Positions 40,925 to 48,098 of a stretch of DNA of 64,000 bases are shown here, in pieces. A model generated the notes under the pieces. That model was not told the origin of the DNA. It saw nothing but the letters and a program-made list of their open reading frames with translations, and made no database searches. The DNA is from Candidatus Liberimonas magnetica (GTDB taxonomy: Bacteria; Elusimicrobiota; Endomicrobiia; Endomicrobiales; JAFGIL01). The DNA lies in assembly GCA_020523885.1 (NCBI GenBank), contig JAJAPY010000001.1, positions 248,001 through 312,000 on the forward strand, read 5' to 3'. Each line of letters begins with the position of its first letter. The stretch's first letter is position 1. The position numbers were made by a program, and so were the translations under genes.

Positions 40925-41305
40925 CTATTTCTGCATTTTTTCAAGTTTTTTCAAGATTATTTTAAAGTTATCTTTACATTCCTGTAAATCTTTTTTCATA
41001 GCTTCTATGGCTATCTCTAATTTGGCTATGTCCTTTATAGCTCCGTAACTGGCTTGCGGTTCTGTAACTTGTTTCTCGCCAAAGAAATATGAAATTGGCT
41101 TACCCGTAATTTCGGATATTTTCCTTATTGTCTCTATAGCAGGTTTTATGCCGCCTGACTCCCATCTTGATACTGTTACATTGGAAACATTAAGCATTTT
41201 AGAAAGTTTATTTTGCTTAATATTTGCCTCTTTTCTTGCGATCTGGATTTTTAAGCCAATATTATTTTGTATGTTTTTTTGGTAAATTAATTTTTGTTTA
41301 TCCAT
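40925..41305 (-). CDS. XRE-family helix-turn-helix regulator
   Basis: 126 residues, read on the minus strand. The HTH at about residues 17-71 includes G-L-K-I-Q-I-A-R-K-E-A-N-I-K-Q, L-S-K-M-L-N-V-S-N-V-T-V-S-R-W-E-S-G and I-S-E-I-T-G-K-P-I-S-Y-F-F. A C-terminal Lys/Glu-rich coiled-coil-like helix (about 88-126) may allow dimerisation. It is probably a small repressor, of the kind common in mobile regions. It is divergent from the candidate RNA and lexA, so the 41306-41400 gap likely contains its promoter and operator. Confidence 0.88.
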   Translation of the reverse strand: MDKQKLIYQKNIQNNIGLKIQIARKEANIKQNKLSKMLNVSNVTVSRWESGGIKPAIETIRKISEITGKPISYFFGEKQVTEPQASYGAIKDIAKLEIAIEAMKKDLQECKDNFKIILKKLEKMQK

Positions 41306-41339
41306 GGATAATTCCCGGCATCTAAGCTAAGAAATAAAC

Positions 41340-41368
41340 TTGACAAATATTTATCTATATGTTAAAAT
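41340..41368 (+). promoter_or_regulatory. Promoter reading into a non-coding stretch
   Basis: TTGACA (41340-41345), 17 bp, TAAAAT (41363-41368). No open reading frame follows on this strand before lexA, which has its own promoter. Confidence 0.6.
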
Positions 41369-41374
41369 ATTATC

Positions 41375-41560
41375 GGAATAAGTAAATTTTATACACAAAA
41401 CGCTACTGGAAAGAAATCAAAACATAAAACCCCATTCATAGATGGGAGGGGTCTCTGTTCCAGCAGCCGCTTAATCCATAATGAGCCATGCAAGTATAAA
41501 AAAAGCAATCTTAGCGGAGAGGCTTTTCTTGCGTGGTTCAATTTTCTCATTTTCAAAGAG
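41375..41560 (+). ncRNA. Candidate structured small RNA
   Basis: Downstream of a good promoter and without a reading frame, two long hairpins can form. The first pairs GCTACTGGAA (41402-41411) with TTCCAGCAGC (41458-41466) and has an inner CCCAT/ATGGG stem. The second pairs CCATGCAAG (41486-41494) with CTTGCGTGG (41528-41536) and has inner AAAAGC/GCTTTT. I do not recognise a known family; 6S-type or an island regulatory RNA are possibilities. The 3' end is uncertain. The remaining 41561-41712 is AT-rich with nothing recognisable. Confidence 0.35.
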
Positions 41561-41712
41561 TTTTGTCAATTATATTCTAACAATTTTATTCATTTTTTTG
41601 AAGTATTTCTTGGTTTTTGGTAAGTAAAAAATTGAAAATCATCAGTTTGTTTACAGAAGAAGTACCTATTGCAGGTTTGATTATTGTGTCCCATGCATGG
41701 TGCGGGGATTTA

Positions 41713-41750
41713 AATAGCCATTACTGATGTCGGTTCAGCAGTGGCTATTA
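41713..41750. repeat. Hairpin upstream of the lexA promoter
   Basis: AATAGCCATTACTG and CAGCAGTGGCTATT form an imperfect 14-bp stem with a short loop, ending 8 bp before the lexA -35 box. It could terminate upstream transcription, though no clear T-run follows. Confidence 0.5.
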
Positions 41751-41757
41751 ATATGAC

Positions 41758-41786
41758 TTGACAGGTATACAAATGTATACTATAAT
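41758..41786 (+). promoter_or_regulatory. lexA promoter with palindromic operator in the spacer
   Basis: TTGACA (41758-41763), 17 bp, TATAAT (41781-41786): a perfect consensus. The spacer contains GTATACAAATGTATAC (41765-41780), a perfect dyad with a 4-base centre placed where LexA would block RNA polymerase. Autoregulation by LexA is inferred; I see no second copy in the window, including upstream of dinB. Confidence 0.75.
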
Positions 41787-41955
41787 AGTTTGTGTAGCCG
41801 GCACCCTTTTCTATTACTATTTTAATCTTTGGCTTACGGCTTTGTCATATTTCGGCTTATGTAGCTCTTAATTGCTACACAGCGCCGAAATCTTCCTTGC
41901 CTCAGCTCAAATCTTAAAATATCATAACGAAAAAATGCCAGCTACACAAACTACT
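41785..41955 (+). promoter_or_regulatory. Long structured lexA leader bounded by inverted repeats
   Basis: AGTTTGTGTAGC (41787-41798) and GCTACACAAACT (41941-41952) are perfect inverted copies. Inside, ATTTCGGC...TGTAGC and GCTACA...GCCGAAAT form another hairpin (about 41849-41892). The outer stem ends only a few bases before the AAGGAG ribosome site, so it may influence translation, or mark an inserted MITE. Confidence 0.5.
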
Positions 41956-41972
41956 ATAAGGAGAAAAAGAAA

Positions 41973-42578
41973 ATGAATAATTTAACTGAAAAGCAGAAAA
42001 CTATACTGGAGTTTGTTTCGGATTTCTCGGCTAAACATGGATTTAAACCTACGTTCAGGGAAATAGCCGGTCATTTTGATGTACATGTGGGCGCGGTGCA
42101 AAAACATATAAAGGCCCTGGTAAAAAAAGGACATTTGACACATACACCGAAAATATCAAGGGGGTTATCCGTTGCCCAAAACAGCGAGCCTTCATTTTTT
42201 AAAGACATTATTGCTGTCCCTGTGCTGGGCAGGGTTGCGGCAGGCATACCCCTGGAAGCGGTTGAAGATATAGAAGAATATGTGCACATAGATAAGGTCG
42301 TGGTCAAGGGCGGCAAGCCTTTTGCGCTTAAGGTCAAGGGCGACAGCATGATAAACGCAGGAATTAACGAAGGCGATATAGTAGTTGTCCGCAAGCAGGA
42401 GACAGCGGAGCATAATGATGTAGTTGTCGCCATGATAGATAACGAGGCAACCGTAAAGAAACTCTACCGGAAAAATCATGAAACATACCTTGTTCCCGCA
42501 AACCCCGCATACAAACCGATAAGAGCCGATAATATCACAATCCTTGGGAAAGTAGTGTTCTTGATGAGGAATATATAA
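41973..42578 (+). CDS. lexA: SOS repressor LexA
   Basis: 201 residues. N-terminal winged helix (about 1-65) and S24 self-cleaving domain. The cleavage site is Ala90-Gly91 in G-R-V-A-A-G-I-P; the catalytic pair is Ser125 in G-D-S-M-I and Lys162 in A-T-V-K-K-L-Y. Represses DNA-damage genes and cuts itself when RecA is activated. AAGGAG precedes the ATG. The consensus promoter upstream holds a GTATAC-N4-GTATAC dyad, the likely operator. A BRO-like gene starts 48 bp downstream and may be cotranscribed. Confidence 0.96.
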   Translation: MNNLTEKQKTILEFVSDFSAKHGFKPTFREIAGHFDVHVGAVQKHIKALVKKGHLTHTPKISRGLSVAQNSEPSFFKDIIAVPVLGRVAAGIPLEAVEDIEEYVHIDKVVVKGGKPFALKVKGDSMINAGINEGDIVVVRKQETAEHNDVVVAMIDNEATVKKLYRKNHETYLVPANPAYKPIRADNITILGKVVFLMRNI

Positions 42579-42580
42579 CA

Positions 42581-42611
42581 GCGGATAGCATTTAGCATAG
42601 AGCGTATAGAA
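42581..42611. repeat. Left flank repeat of the BRO/SIR2 pair
   Basis: GCGGATAGCATTTAGCATAG followed by AGCGTATAGAA. In inverted orientation a close relative stands at 44441-44470 after the SIR2 gene: the shared pattern is TTTAGC-R-T-R-GAGCG then TATAG, the right copy having seven extra bases (GATAGCG). Confidence 0.6.
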
Positions 42612-42626
42612 AAAACGGGAGGGAAA

Positions 42627-43451
42627 ATGGAAACAAGAATTGCAGTATTTAGAGGTAAACAGGTAAGAAGAACACTTTACAACAATGAATGGTGGTTTTC
42701 AGTTGTTGATGTGTGCAGTGTTCTTACAGAAAGTGTTAATCCTGGTTCATATTGGAGAAAGCTAAAACAAAGGCTTGTTGAAGAAGGAAGTCAGGTCGTG
42801 ACATTTTGTCACGGACTGAAATTGGAAGCTCAGGATGGCAAAAAGTATGAAACTGATTGTTCAAATACCAAAGGTATTTTTCGTATTATTCAGTCAATAC
42901 CGTCACCTAAAGCAGAACCTTTCAAACAGTGGCTTGCAAAAGTAGGTTATGAACGGGTGCAGGAAATAGAAAATCCGGAACTTGCAATGCACCGTATGCG
43001 TGCTTTATACGAAAAAAAAGGATATCCCAAGGAATGGGTCGACAAGCGTGTGCGCGGTATTGCCATCCGCCAGAGCCTGACAAAAGAGTGGGATAACCGC
43101 GGCGCACAAACAGATTTGGAGTATGCCATACTTACCAATGACATTATGGAAGGCGCTTTTGGCCTTAAGGTTGATGATTACAAGAAACTTAAAAAAATTG
43201 ACCGTGAAAATCTTAGAGATCATATGAATGATATAGAGCTTATTCTTACCATGCTTGGAGAAGCGGCTACAACAAAAATTACCCGGGACAGAGATTCAAA
43301 AGGTATGCCGAAACTTCGCAAAGACGCACAAGACGGCGGCGCTGTAGCCGGAAGAACAAGAAAAGACATAGAACTCCAATCCGGCAAGCCAGTTGTTTCA
43401 AAAGAGAATTATCTTGGTACAAGAAAAAAGAAAAAACTTGGGAGAGGGTAA
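42627..43451 (+). CDS. BRO-N / DinD-like protein (phage antirepressor type)
   Basis: 274 residues. The N-terminal BRO domain (about 1-115) reads I-A-V-F-R-G-K-Q-V-R-R, W-W-F-S-V-V-D-V-C-S-V-L-T, Y-W-R-K-L-K-Q-R-L, and S-P-K-A-E-P-F-K-Q-W-L-A. The middle (R-G-I-A-I-R-Q-S-L-T-K-E-W-D-N-R-G) resembles the DinD/damage-inducible group, and the tail is Lys/Arg-rich. BRO proteins bind DNA and occur in phages and islands. It lies between lexA and a SIR2-like gene, the start of which is 4 bp downstream, so the last two form an operon. SOS induction is plausible but no operator is seen. GGGAGGG precedes the ATG. Confidence 0.85.
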   Translation: METRIAVFRGKQVRRTLYNNEWWFSVVDVCSVLTESVNPGSYWRKLKQRLVEEGSQVVTFCHGLKLEAQDGKKYETDCSNTKGIFRIIQSIPSPKAEPFKQWLAKVGYERVQEIENPELAMHRMRALYEKKGYPKEWVDKRVRGIAIRQSLTKEWDNRGAQTDLEYAILTNDIMEGAFGLKVDDYKKLKKIDRENLRDHMNDIELILTMLGEAATTKITRDRDSKGMPKLRKDAQDGGAVAGRTRKDIELQSGKPVVSKENYLGTRKKKKLGRG

Positions 43452-43455
43452 AATA

Positions 43456-44439
43456 ATGAAAGAGATTTTTGTTTTAGGTGCAGGGGCATCTAAGGCTGCG
43501 GGTGGAATTCCATTGGGTAAGGAACTTGGTTGGAAGTATTTAACCCCGCAGCATTGGGATGACTATCCAAATGATAAAAAGATAGAGTTTATTACTTTTT
43601 TAGTGAAAAACTTCCCTAAAAAGTTTGATATGGAATTAGAAAAGATAAATAGCTATTCTGATTTATACTTTCCACCTTCTATAAGCAAAGATTTTTATAT
43701 AGATGAACTGTTGAGGAAAATAAAAGACAAAAATGACATAAATTCAAAAAAAATGATAAAGACTTTAATTTCAAGACATATAATAGAAAGCTATTCGGAA
43801 AGTGAAACTAATTTATATAGAAAATTTTTATCTAATTTAAAATATTGTGATGATGAAGTAGTAATTATCTCTTTTAATTTTGACACTCTCTTAAATCATG
43901 GGAACTTAGGTGATAATGTTGGAATTACATATCCTATTGATTTTTATAGTTTGCAAAATAATAATACTAAGTATGGGGCATATGACATTAATATTAAGTG
44001 TTTCAAATTGCATGGTTCATTGGATTGGGGAATATGTCTTAAATGTAAAAAAATCGTTTTGCTTTCATGGTCATTAAATAACTATTCTTATAATAGCGTT
44101 CAATGCAAAAACTGTAAAGGTAAACTTGAGCCGTTTATTTTTGTTCCTCATGAAGAAATTACTGACAAAAGAATAAAGAAGTTATGGGAAACGGCAGGAA
44201 ATGAATTAGGAGAAGCTGAAAAAATAACATTTATTGGTTATTCTTTTCCAAGTTATGACGAAAAAGCATTTGATTTATTTCATGATAATTCGAGCAATAA
44301 AGCAGCAATTAAAATTATTGATTATAAATCATCGAAACAAAGTGAGAATATTGTAAAGAAGAGATGTGAAGAGGTGTTTGGTAATACGAATATAGATTAT
44401 AATTTTAATGGTTTTGAAAAATATGTTGAAACCATGTAG
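43456..44439 (+). CDS. SIR2-like protein with inserted zinc ribbon
   Basis: 327 residues from ATG 43456, preceded by GGAGAGGG; an upstream in-frame start at 43393 would overlap the BRO gene. Rossmann NAD site V-L-G-A-G-A-S (6-12); N-F-D at 141-143; K-L-H-G-S-L-D-W with the probable catalytic His186; paired Cys 194/197 and 217/220 as a zinc ribbon; and I-T-F-I-G-Y-S-F-P near 257-265. SIR2-like domains of this kind deplete NAD in several phage-defence systems (Thoeris, DSR, pAgo-linked), which is known for relatives and inferred here. AT-rich relative to the flanking housekeeping genes. Confidence 0.85.
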   Translation: MKEIFVLGAGASKAAGGIPLGKELGWKYLTPQHWDDYPNDKKIEFITFLVKNFPKKFDMELEKINSYSDLYFPPSISKDFYIDELLRKIKDKNDINSKKMIKTLISRHIIESYSESETNLYRKFLSNLKYCDDEVVIISFNFDTLLNHGNLGDNVGITYPIDFYSLQNNNTKYGAYDINIKCFKLHGSLDWGICLKCKKIVLLSWSLNNYSYNSVQCKNCKGKLEPFIFVPHEEITDKRIKKLWETAGNELGEAEKITFIGYSFPSYDEKAFDLFHDNSSNKAAIKIIDYKSSKQSENIVKKRCEEVFGNTNIDYNFNGFEKYVETM

Positions 44440-44440
44440 T

Positions 44441-44470
44441 TCCTATACGCTATCCGCTCCACGCTAAAAG
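44441..44470. repeat. Right flank repeat of the BRO/SIR2 pair
   Basis: TCCTATACGCTATCCGCTCC then ACGCTAAAAG, two bases after the SIR2 stop. It is the inverted relative of 42581-42611. Confidence 0.6.
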
Positions 44471-44477
44471 TATAATT

Positions 44478-44717
44478 ATGCCTGAATTTACAGCTGAAAC
44501 CATAGAAGTCGGGGCAGTGTTCGGAAAAAACAAGATAAAACCTAAATGGTTTATCCGAAGCGGTCACAAACACGACATAAAGGAAATAACCTACCTCTGG
44601 CGGAGCAGGGAGGGGGATGCTGTTATAGTACATTTTAATGTAACTGACGGCGCAAACCTTTTCGAGATATCCTTCAACCAGAAGTCTATGGTTTGGACAT
44701 TGGATGAGATACAATAA
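44478..44717 (+). CDS. Small conserved-looking protein, DUF6504-like
   Basis: 79 residues, no signal or membrane segment. The pattern P-K-W-F-I-R-S-G-H-K-H-D-I-K-E-I-T-Y-L-W followed by strands V-I-V-H-F-N-V, L-F-E-I-S-F-N and V-W-T-L-D-E-I resembles the small SH3-like DUF6504 domain linked to Y-family polymerases (ImuB/DinB) in actinobacteria. dinB lies 2 kb downstream, separated by the TcmP/radical-SAM pair. The match is by eye and only moderate. No ribosome site is evident; ATG 44478 is the first possible start after the repeat. Confidence 0.6.
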   Translation: MPEFTAETIEVGAVFGKNKIKPKWFIRSGHKHDIKEITYLWRSREGDAVIVHFNVTDGANLFEISFNQKSMVWTLDEIQ

Positions 44718-44780
44718 AACGCAAGAACACCAGAAAGAACTCGAAAACCGACAACATGAAGAATGAAATTGTCAATAACC

Positions 44781-44809
44781 TTGACCATTACAATATAGAG
44801 TGCTACAAT
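44781..44809 (+). promoter_or_regulatory. Promoter of the TcmP/radical-SAM pair
   Basis: TTGACC (44781-44786), 17 bp, TACAAT (44804-44809) with an extended -10 TG at 44801-44802. Directly upstream of the TcmP start at 44866. Confidence 0.65.
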
Positions 44810-44865
44810 GTTGTTGTTGATTTTATTTTTTAATAAATAAATAATTAATTAGGAAAATTAATATT

Positions 44866-45774
44866 ATGACAAGAGTTTGTAAAAAGGACTGTAAAAATAA
44901 AAAAGATAATGGAAATTGTTCCTACATAGGTGAAGATACTTTGCCTGTGCAATGTATCGGTTCTTGGGGCGAAGATAAGTATTATTTTTTAGAGAGATAT
45001 TTAAATGCTACTTGTGAAGCTCGAAGAAAGTTTGCTGATAATGACAATGCTGTTTTTATAGATTTATTTTGTGGTCCTGGGAAATGTATTATTAGATATG
45101 ATAAAAAGGAAATTGATAGTGGAGGATTGAGAGCAGTAAAACTCGAAAAAGTGCCATTTAATGAATATATATTTTCTGATATTGATACAGAGAATATATA
45201 TTCTTTAAAGAATAGAATAAAAGATAGAAAAGGATATATTTTTAAACAAGGTGATTCCAACGAAACAGTAAAAAAGATAGTTCTATATCTAAAGGAAAAA
45301 GATTACAGATATCATTTCGCTTATATAGATCCTTTTGCTCCCTCGCATTTAAAGTTTGAAACACTTAAAGAGTTGGCACAATTAAAACGAATGGATATGT
45401 TTATTCATTTTCCAATAGGTGCGATAAAGCGTAATATTGATAATTGGCAGGATAAATCTGATACAATTTTGGACACATTTTTAGGTACGTCTATATGGAG
45501 AAATAAAGTTGCTGATGCAATAAAACGAGGAAAACAAAATATATATCATCCTGTTATTGATGTTTTTAAGGAACAATTGAAATCCATTGGATATCCGGAA
45601 AAAGGTTTAATATTCAAAGAATCAAACAATGCTTTACCTTCTGTGCCTGTGAAAAATACACGAGATGTAAATTTGTATGTTTTAATTCTTGCAGCTAAGA
45701 ATCCACTAGCACAAAAAATATGGGACAGTGTTATTAAAGTTGATTCAAAAGGCCAAAAGGAGTTCAATTTTTAA
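44866..45774 (+). CDS. tcmP: Three-Cys-motif partner protein TcmP
   Basis: 302 residues. F-I-D-L-F-C-G-P-G-K-C near residue 64, F-S-D-I-D and D-P-F-A-P-S-H-L form a methyltransferase-like Rossmann pattern typical of TcmP (three-Cys-motif partner). An N-terminal Cys-rich stretch (C-K-K-D-C-K-N and G-N-C) could bind metal. TcmP genes occur beside a three-Cys radical SAM or Gp37/Gp68-type gene, exactly as here: its stop overlaps the next ATG (TAATG at 45772-45776). Function is unknown; the pair is found in mobile regions. Own promoter 57 bp upstream. Confidence 0.85.
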   Translation: MTRVCKKDCKNKKDNGNCSYIGEDTLPVQCIGSWGEDKYYFLERYLNATCEARRKFADNDNAVFIDLFCGPGKCIIRYDKKEIDSGGLRAVKLEKVPFNEYIFSDIDTENIYSLKNRIKDRKGYIFKQGDSNETVKKIVLYLKEKDYRYHFAYIDPFAPSHLKFETLKELAQLKRMDMFIHFPIGAIKRNIDNWQDKSDTILDTFLGTSIWRNKVADAIKRGKQNIYHPVIDVFKEQLKSIGYPEKGLIFKESNNALPSVPVKNTRDVNLYVLILAAKNPLAQKIWDSVIKVDSKGQKEFNF

Positions 45775-46541
45775 TGAAATACATAGAAAGGAAATCATTG
45801 CTTTATAAAAGTGCTGTTGAATACGCTGATTTTTGTTTAAATCATGTTGAAGGGTGCAGTCATGGGTGTAAATATCCTTGCTATGCTTATATGATGAAAA
45901 AGAGGTGTGGAGTTGTCAAAACATATGAAGAGTGGTGTAAACCTAAAATAGTTTCTAATGCGTTAGAGCTTTTAGATAAAGAGATCCCAAAATATAAGGA
46001 TAAAATTAAGTATGTTCATTTATGTTTTTCAACAGACCCTTTTATGTATGGGCAAGAAGAAATATGTGACTTAAGCTCAAAAATAATTGATAAATTGAAT
46101 ATTAATGAAATCAGATGTACTGTGCTTACAAAAGGCGTTTATCCTGTAGAAATTGGGAGAAAAAATGGACACAGCAAAAATAATGAATATGGCATCACCT
46201 TGGTTTCTTTAAATGAAAAATTTCGAAAAGAATATGAACCTTATTCTGCAACTTATAAGGAGAGAATAAAATCTCTCAAATATTTGCATGATAAAGGTTT
46301 TAAAACATGGATAAGCATGGAACCTTATCCTACCCCAAATTTAATAGAACAAGACTTGAATAAAATATTGAAAGCGATTTCATTTGTAGATAAAATTGTA
46401 TTTGGGCGGTTGAATTATAATGTAAAGTCTTCTGAATTTAAATATACAAAAGAATATTATAATGAATTAACCAAAACCGTTATTAATTTTTGCAAAGATA
46501 ATGGAATCAGTTATCATATAAAGCAAGGAACTCAATCCTAA
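45774..46541 (+). CDS. Three-Cys-motif radical-SAM-like protein, TcmP partner
   Basis: 255 residues. The Cys cluster C-S-H-G-C-K-Y-P-C-Y-A-Y (near residue 28) has C-x3-C-x3-C spacing, the three-Cys motif, instead of the usual radical SAM C-x3-C-x2-C. H-L-C-F-S-T-D-P-F-M-Y, V-L-T-K-G-V, and W-I-S-M-E-P-Y-P-T-P resemble the SPL/Gp37-Gp68 type of radical SAM barrel. Substrate unknown; an RNA or nucleotide modification role is speculation. Overlaps tcmP by one base. AT-rich. Confidence 0.8.
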   Translation: MKYIERKSLLYKSAVEYADFCLNHVEGCSHGCKYPCYAYMMKKRCGVVKTYEEWCKPKIVSNALELLDKEIPKYKDKIKYVHLCFSTDPFMYGQEEICDLSSKIIDKLNINEIRCTVLTKGVYPVEIGRKNGHSKNNEYGITLVSLNEKFRKEYEPYSATYKERIKSLKYLHDKGFKTWISMEPYPTPNLIEQDLNKILKAISFVDKIVFGRLNYNVKSSEFKYTKEYYNELTKTVINFCKDNGISYHIKQGTQS

Positions 46542-46738
46542 TAATCCAATCTCTTTTATTAATTGTCTAAAATCTTAATAATTTTTATATAGGCACTTAT
46601 TGTTATTTTAAAATAATTCCAGAGGCATGCCGTATTCTCGCCGCATAGGATGCCTCGCCCAAAGCGGTGGATGAATGTTATGATGGCGGAATGTCACGTT
46701 ATTTAAGGAGCTTTTGGCTCCTGCTGAAGGGGTTCCAC
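46542..46738. other. Gap before dinB with short hairpins
   Basis: Contains the hairpin GAGGCATGCC...GGATGCCTC (about 46622-46656) and GGAGC-TTTTG-GCTCC (46707-46721). No LexA-like GTATAC dyad is present. If dinB started at the GTG at 46667, part of this would be coding. Confidence 0.5.
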
Positions 46739-47974
46739 ATGTTCTTAAATGATAAATTAGCGACCAATAATTTTTGCCCTGTTCAGAATAATTTTACTGA
46801 TAAAAATGATGACAGGGTTGTTTTTCTTATAGATATGAACTCCTACTTTGCTTCTGTCGAGCAGGCGGCTAATCCCGCTTTGCGGGGAAAACCTGTGGCT
46901 GTTTGCGGCAAGGGAAGGACTGTGATCGTTTCGCCGTCGTATGAAGCAAGGAAATTCGGTGTAAAGACAGGGATGAACCTGTATGAGGTAAAGAAGCTTT
47001 GCCCGGGTATAACCCTTGTACAAGGCAATCTGGAAAAATATCTTGATACGTCATATAAGATACATAAAATATTGCTTGATTTTACAGACCAGGTAGAGGT
47101 TTATTCCATAGATGAATGCTTCCTTGATGTTACGCATCTTGTAAAAGGCGGGAGGAATGAAGTAGCTATAGCAAAGGACATAAAAAAAAGGATAAAACAG
47201 GACCTCGGGCTTTTGTGTTCGGTAGGCATAGGCCCCAACAAGATGATAGCCAAGCTTGCAAGCAATATGCAGAAACCTGACGGGCTTGTTCAAATTAAAA
47301 AGGAAAATATTCCTATCTTGTTTTCAAAGCTTTGTGTTGAGAATATGAAAGGCATAGGGATAGGAAGAAAACTTTCAAAAGCTTTGGTCGTTCTTAATAT
47401 TAATACAGCAAAAGATATGGCGGATGCTCCAATAAGTTTGTTGACTTCCCATTTCGGAGTGCTCGGGTACCACTTAAAAAGAATGGGGAAAGGCGAAGAC
47501 GATTCCAGGGTCAAAAGGTATTCGGAATCTGAACAGATAAAATCTTTCGGGCACAGCCATACTTTGGCCAAAGATACATTTAACCTTAATTTATTAAGGT
47601 CGTACCTTAGGATGCTGTCTGAAAAAGTCGGAGTCAGGCTGAGGGCTGCGGGGTATACAGGAAAGGCCATAACCTTAACGGTACGGTATTCGGATTTTTA
47701 TACTTTTACAAGGAATAAAAGCCTCAAGCATTGTATTAAATCCGGCTACGATATATATACCTGTGCCTGCAGTATCTTTGATAAGCTTCTGCCTCTTAAG
47801 AAACCAGTGCGGCTTTTGGGGGTCAGTATCAGCAGCCTTATAATTGACGGCAAACAGTTGTATCTTTTAAAAGACATAGATAAACAGCAAAAAATCACCT
47901 GCGTTATGGACAGCATAAATGACAAATACGGAGAATTCACATTAAAACCTTTGTCGTTATTGAAAATTGATTAA
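46739..47974 (+). CDS. dinB: DNA polymerase IV (Y-family translesion polymerase)
   Basis: 411 residues from ATG 46739, chosen because GAAGGGG precedes it; a longer frame opens at 46667. Y-family motifs: I-D-M-N-S-Y-F-A-S-V-E-Q, L-R-G-K-P-V-A-V, Y-S-I-D-E-C-F-L-D-V-T with the catalytic Asp-Glu, S-V-G-I-G-P-N-K-M-I-A-K-L-A-S, the helix-hairpin-helix G-I-G-I-G-R-K, and a little-finger domain. Copies past DNA lesions with low fidelity. It is usually SOS-controlled; lexA is 4 kb upstream, but I see no matching operator here. Confidence 0.95.
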   Translation: MFLNDKLATNNFCPVQNNFTDKNDDRVVFLIDMNSYFASVEQAANPALRGKPVAVCGKGRTVIVSPSYEARKFGVKTGMNLYEVKKLCPGITLVQGNLEKYLDTSYKIHKILLDFTDQVEVYSIDECFLDVTHLVKGGRNEVAIAKDIKKRIKQDLGLLCSVGIGPNKMIAKLASNMQKPDGLVQIKKENIPILFSKLCVENMKGIGIGRKLSKALVVLNINTAKDMADAPISLLTSHFGVLGYHLKRMGKGEDDSRVKRYSESEQIKSFGHSHTLAKDTFNLNLLRSYLRMLSEKVGVRLRAAGYTGKAITLTVRYSDFYTFTRNKSLKHCIKSGYDIYTCACSIFDKLLPLKKPVRLLGVSISSLIIDGKQLYLLKDIDKQQKITCVMDSINDKYGEFTLKPLSLLKID

Positions 47975-47996
47975 ATATCAATGATTTTGCTATACT
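47967..47996 (+). promoter_or_regulatory. Promoter of the FkbM-type gene
   Basis: TTGATT (47967-47972), 18 bp, TGC-TATACT (47991-47996), an extended -10. The -35 overlaps the dinB stop. GATTTTGCTATACTTTTC recurs at 48790-48807. Confidence 0.55.
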
Positions 47997-48098
47997 TTTC
48001 AAATACAAGTAAAAACTTTTATGTTTATAGTGTTTCTGGATGAATCGTTCTTATAAAACCATCAAAATACAAACTGACCGAAAAATCTGGGCAAATAA

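Noticed and set aside
46542-46738. LexA operator upstream of dinB
   Set aside because: No GTATAC dyad or other clear palindrome resembling the lexA operator was found in this gap.
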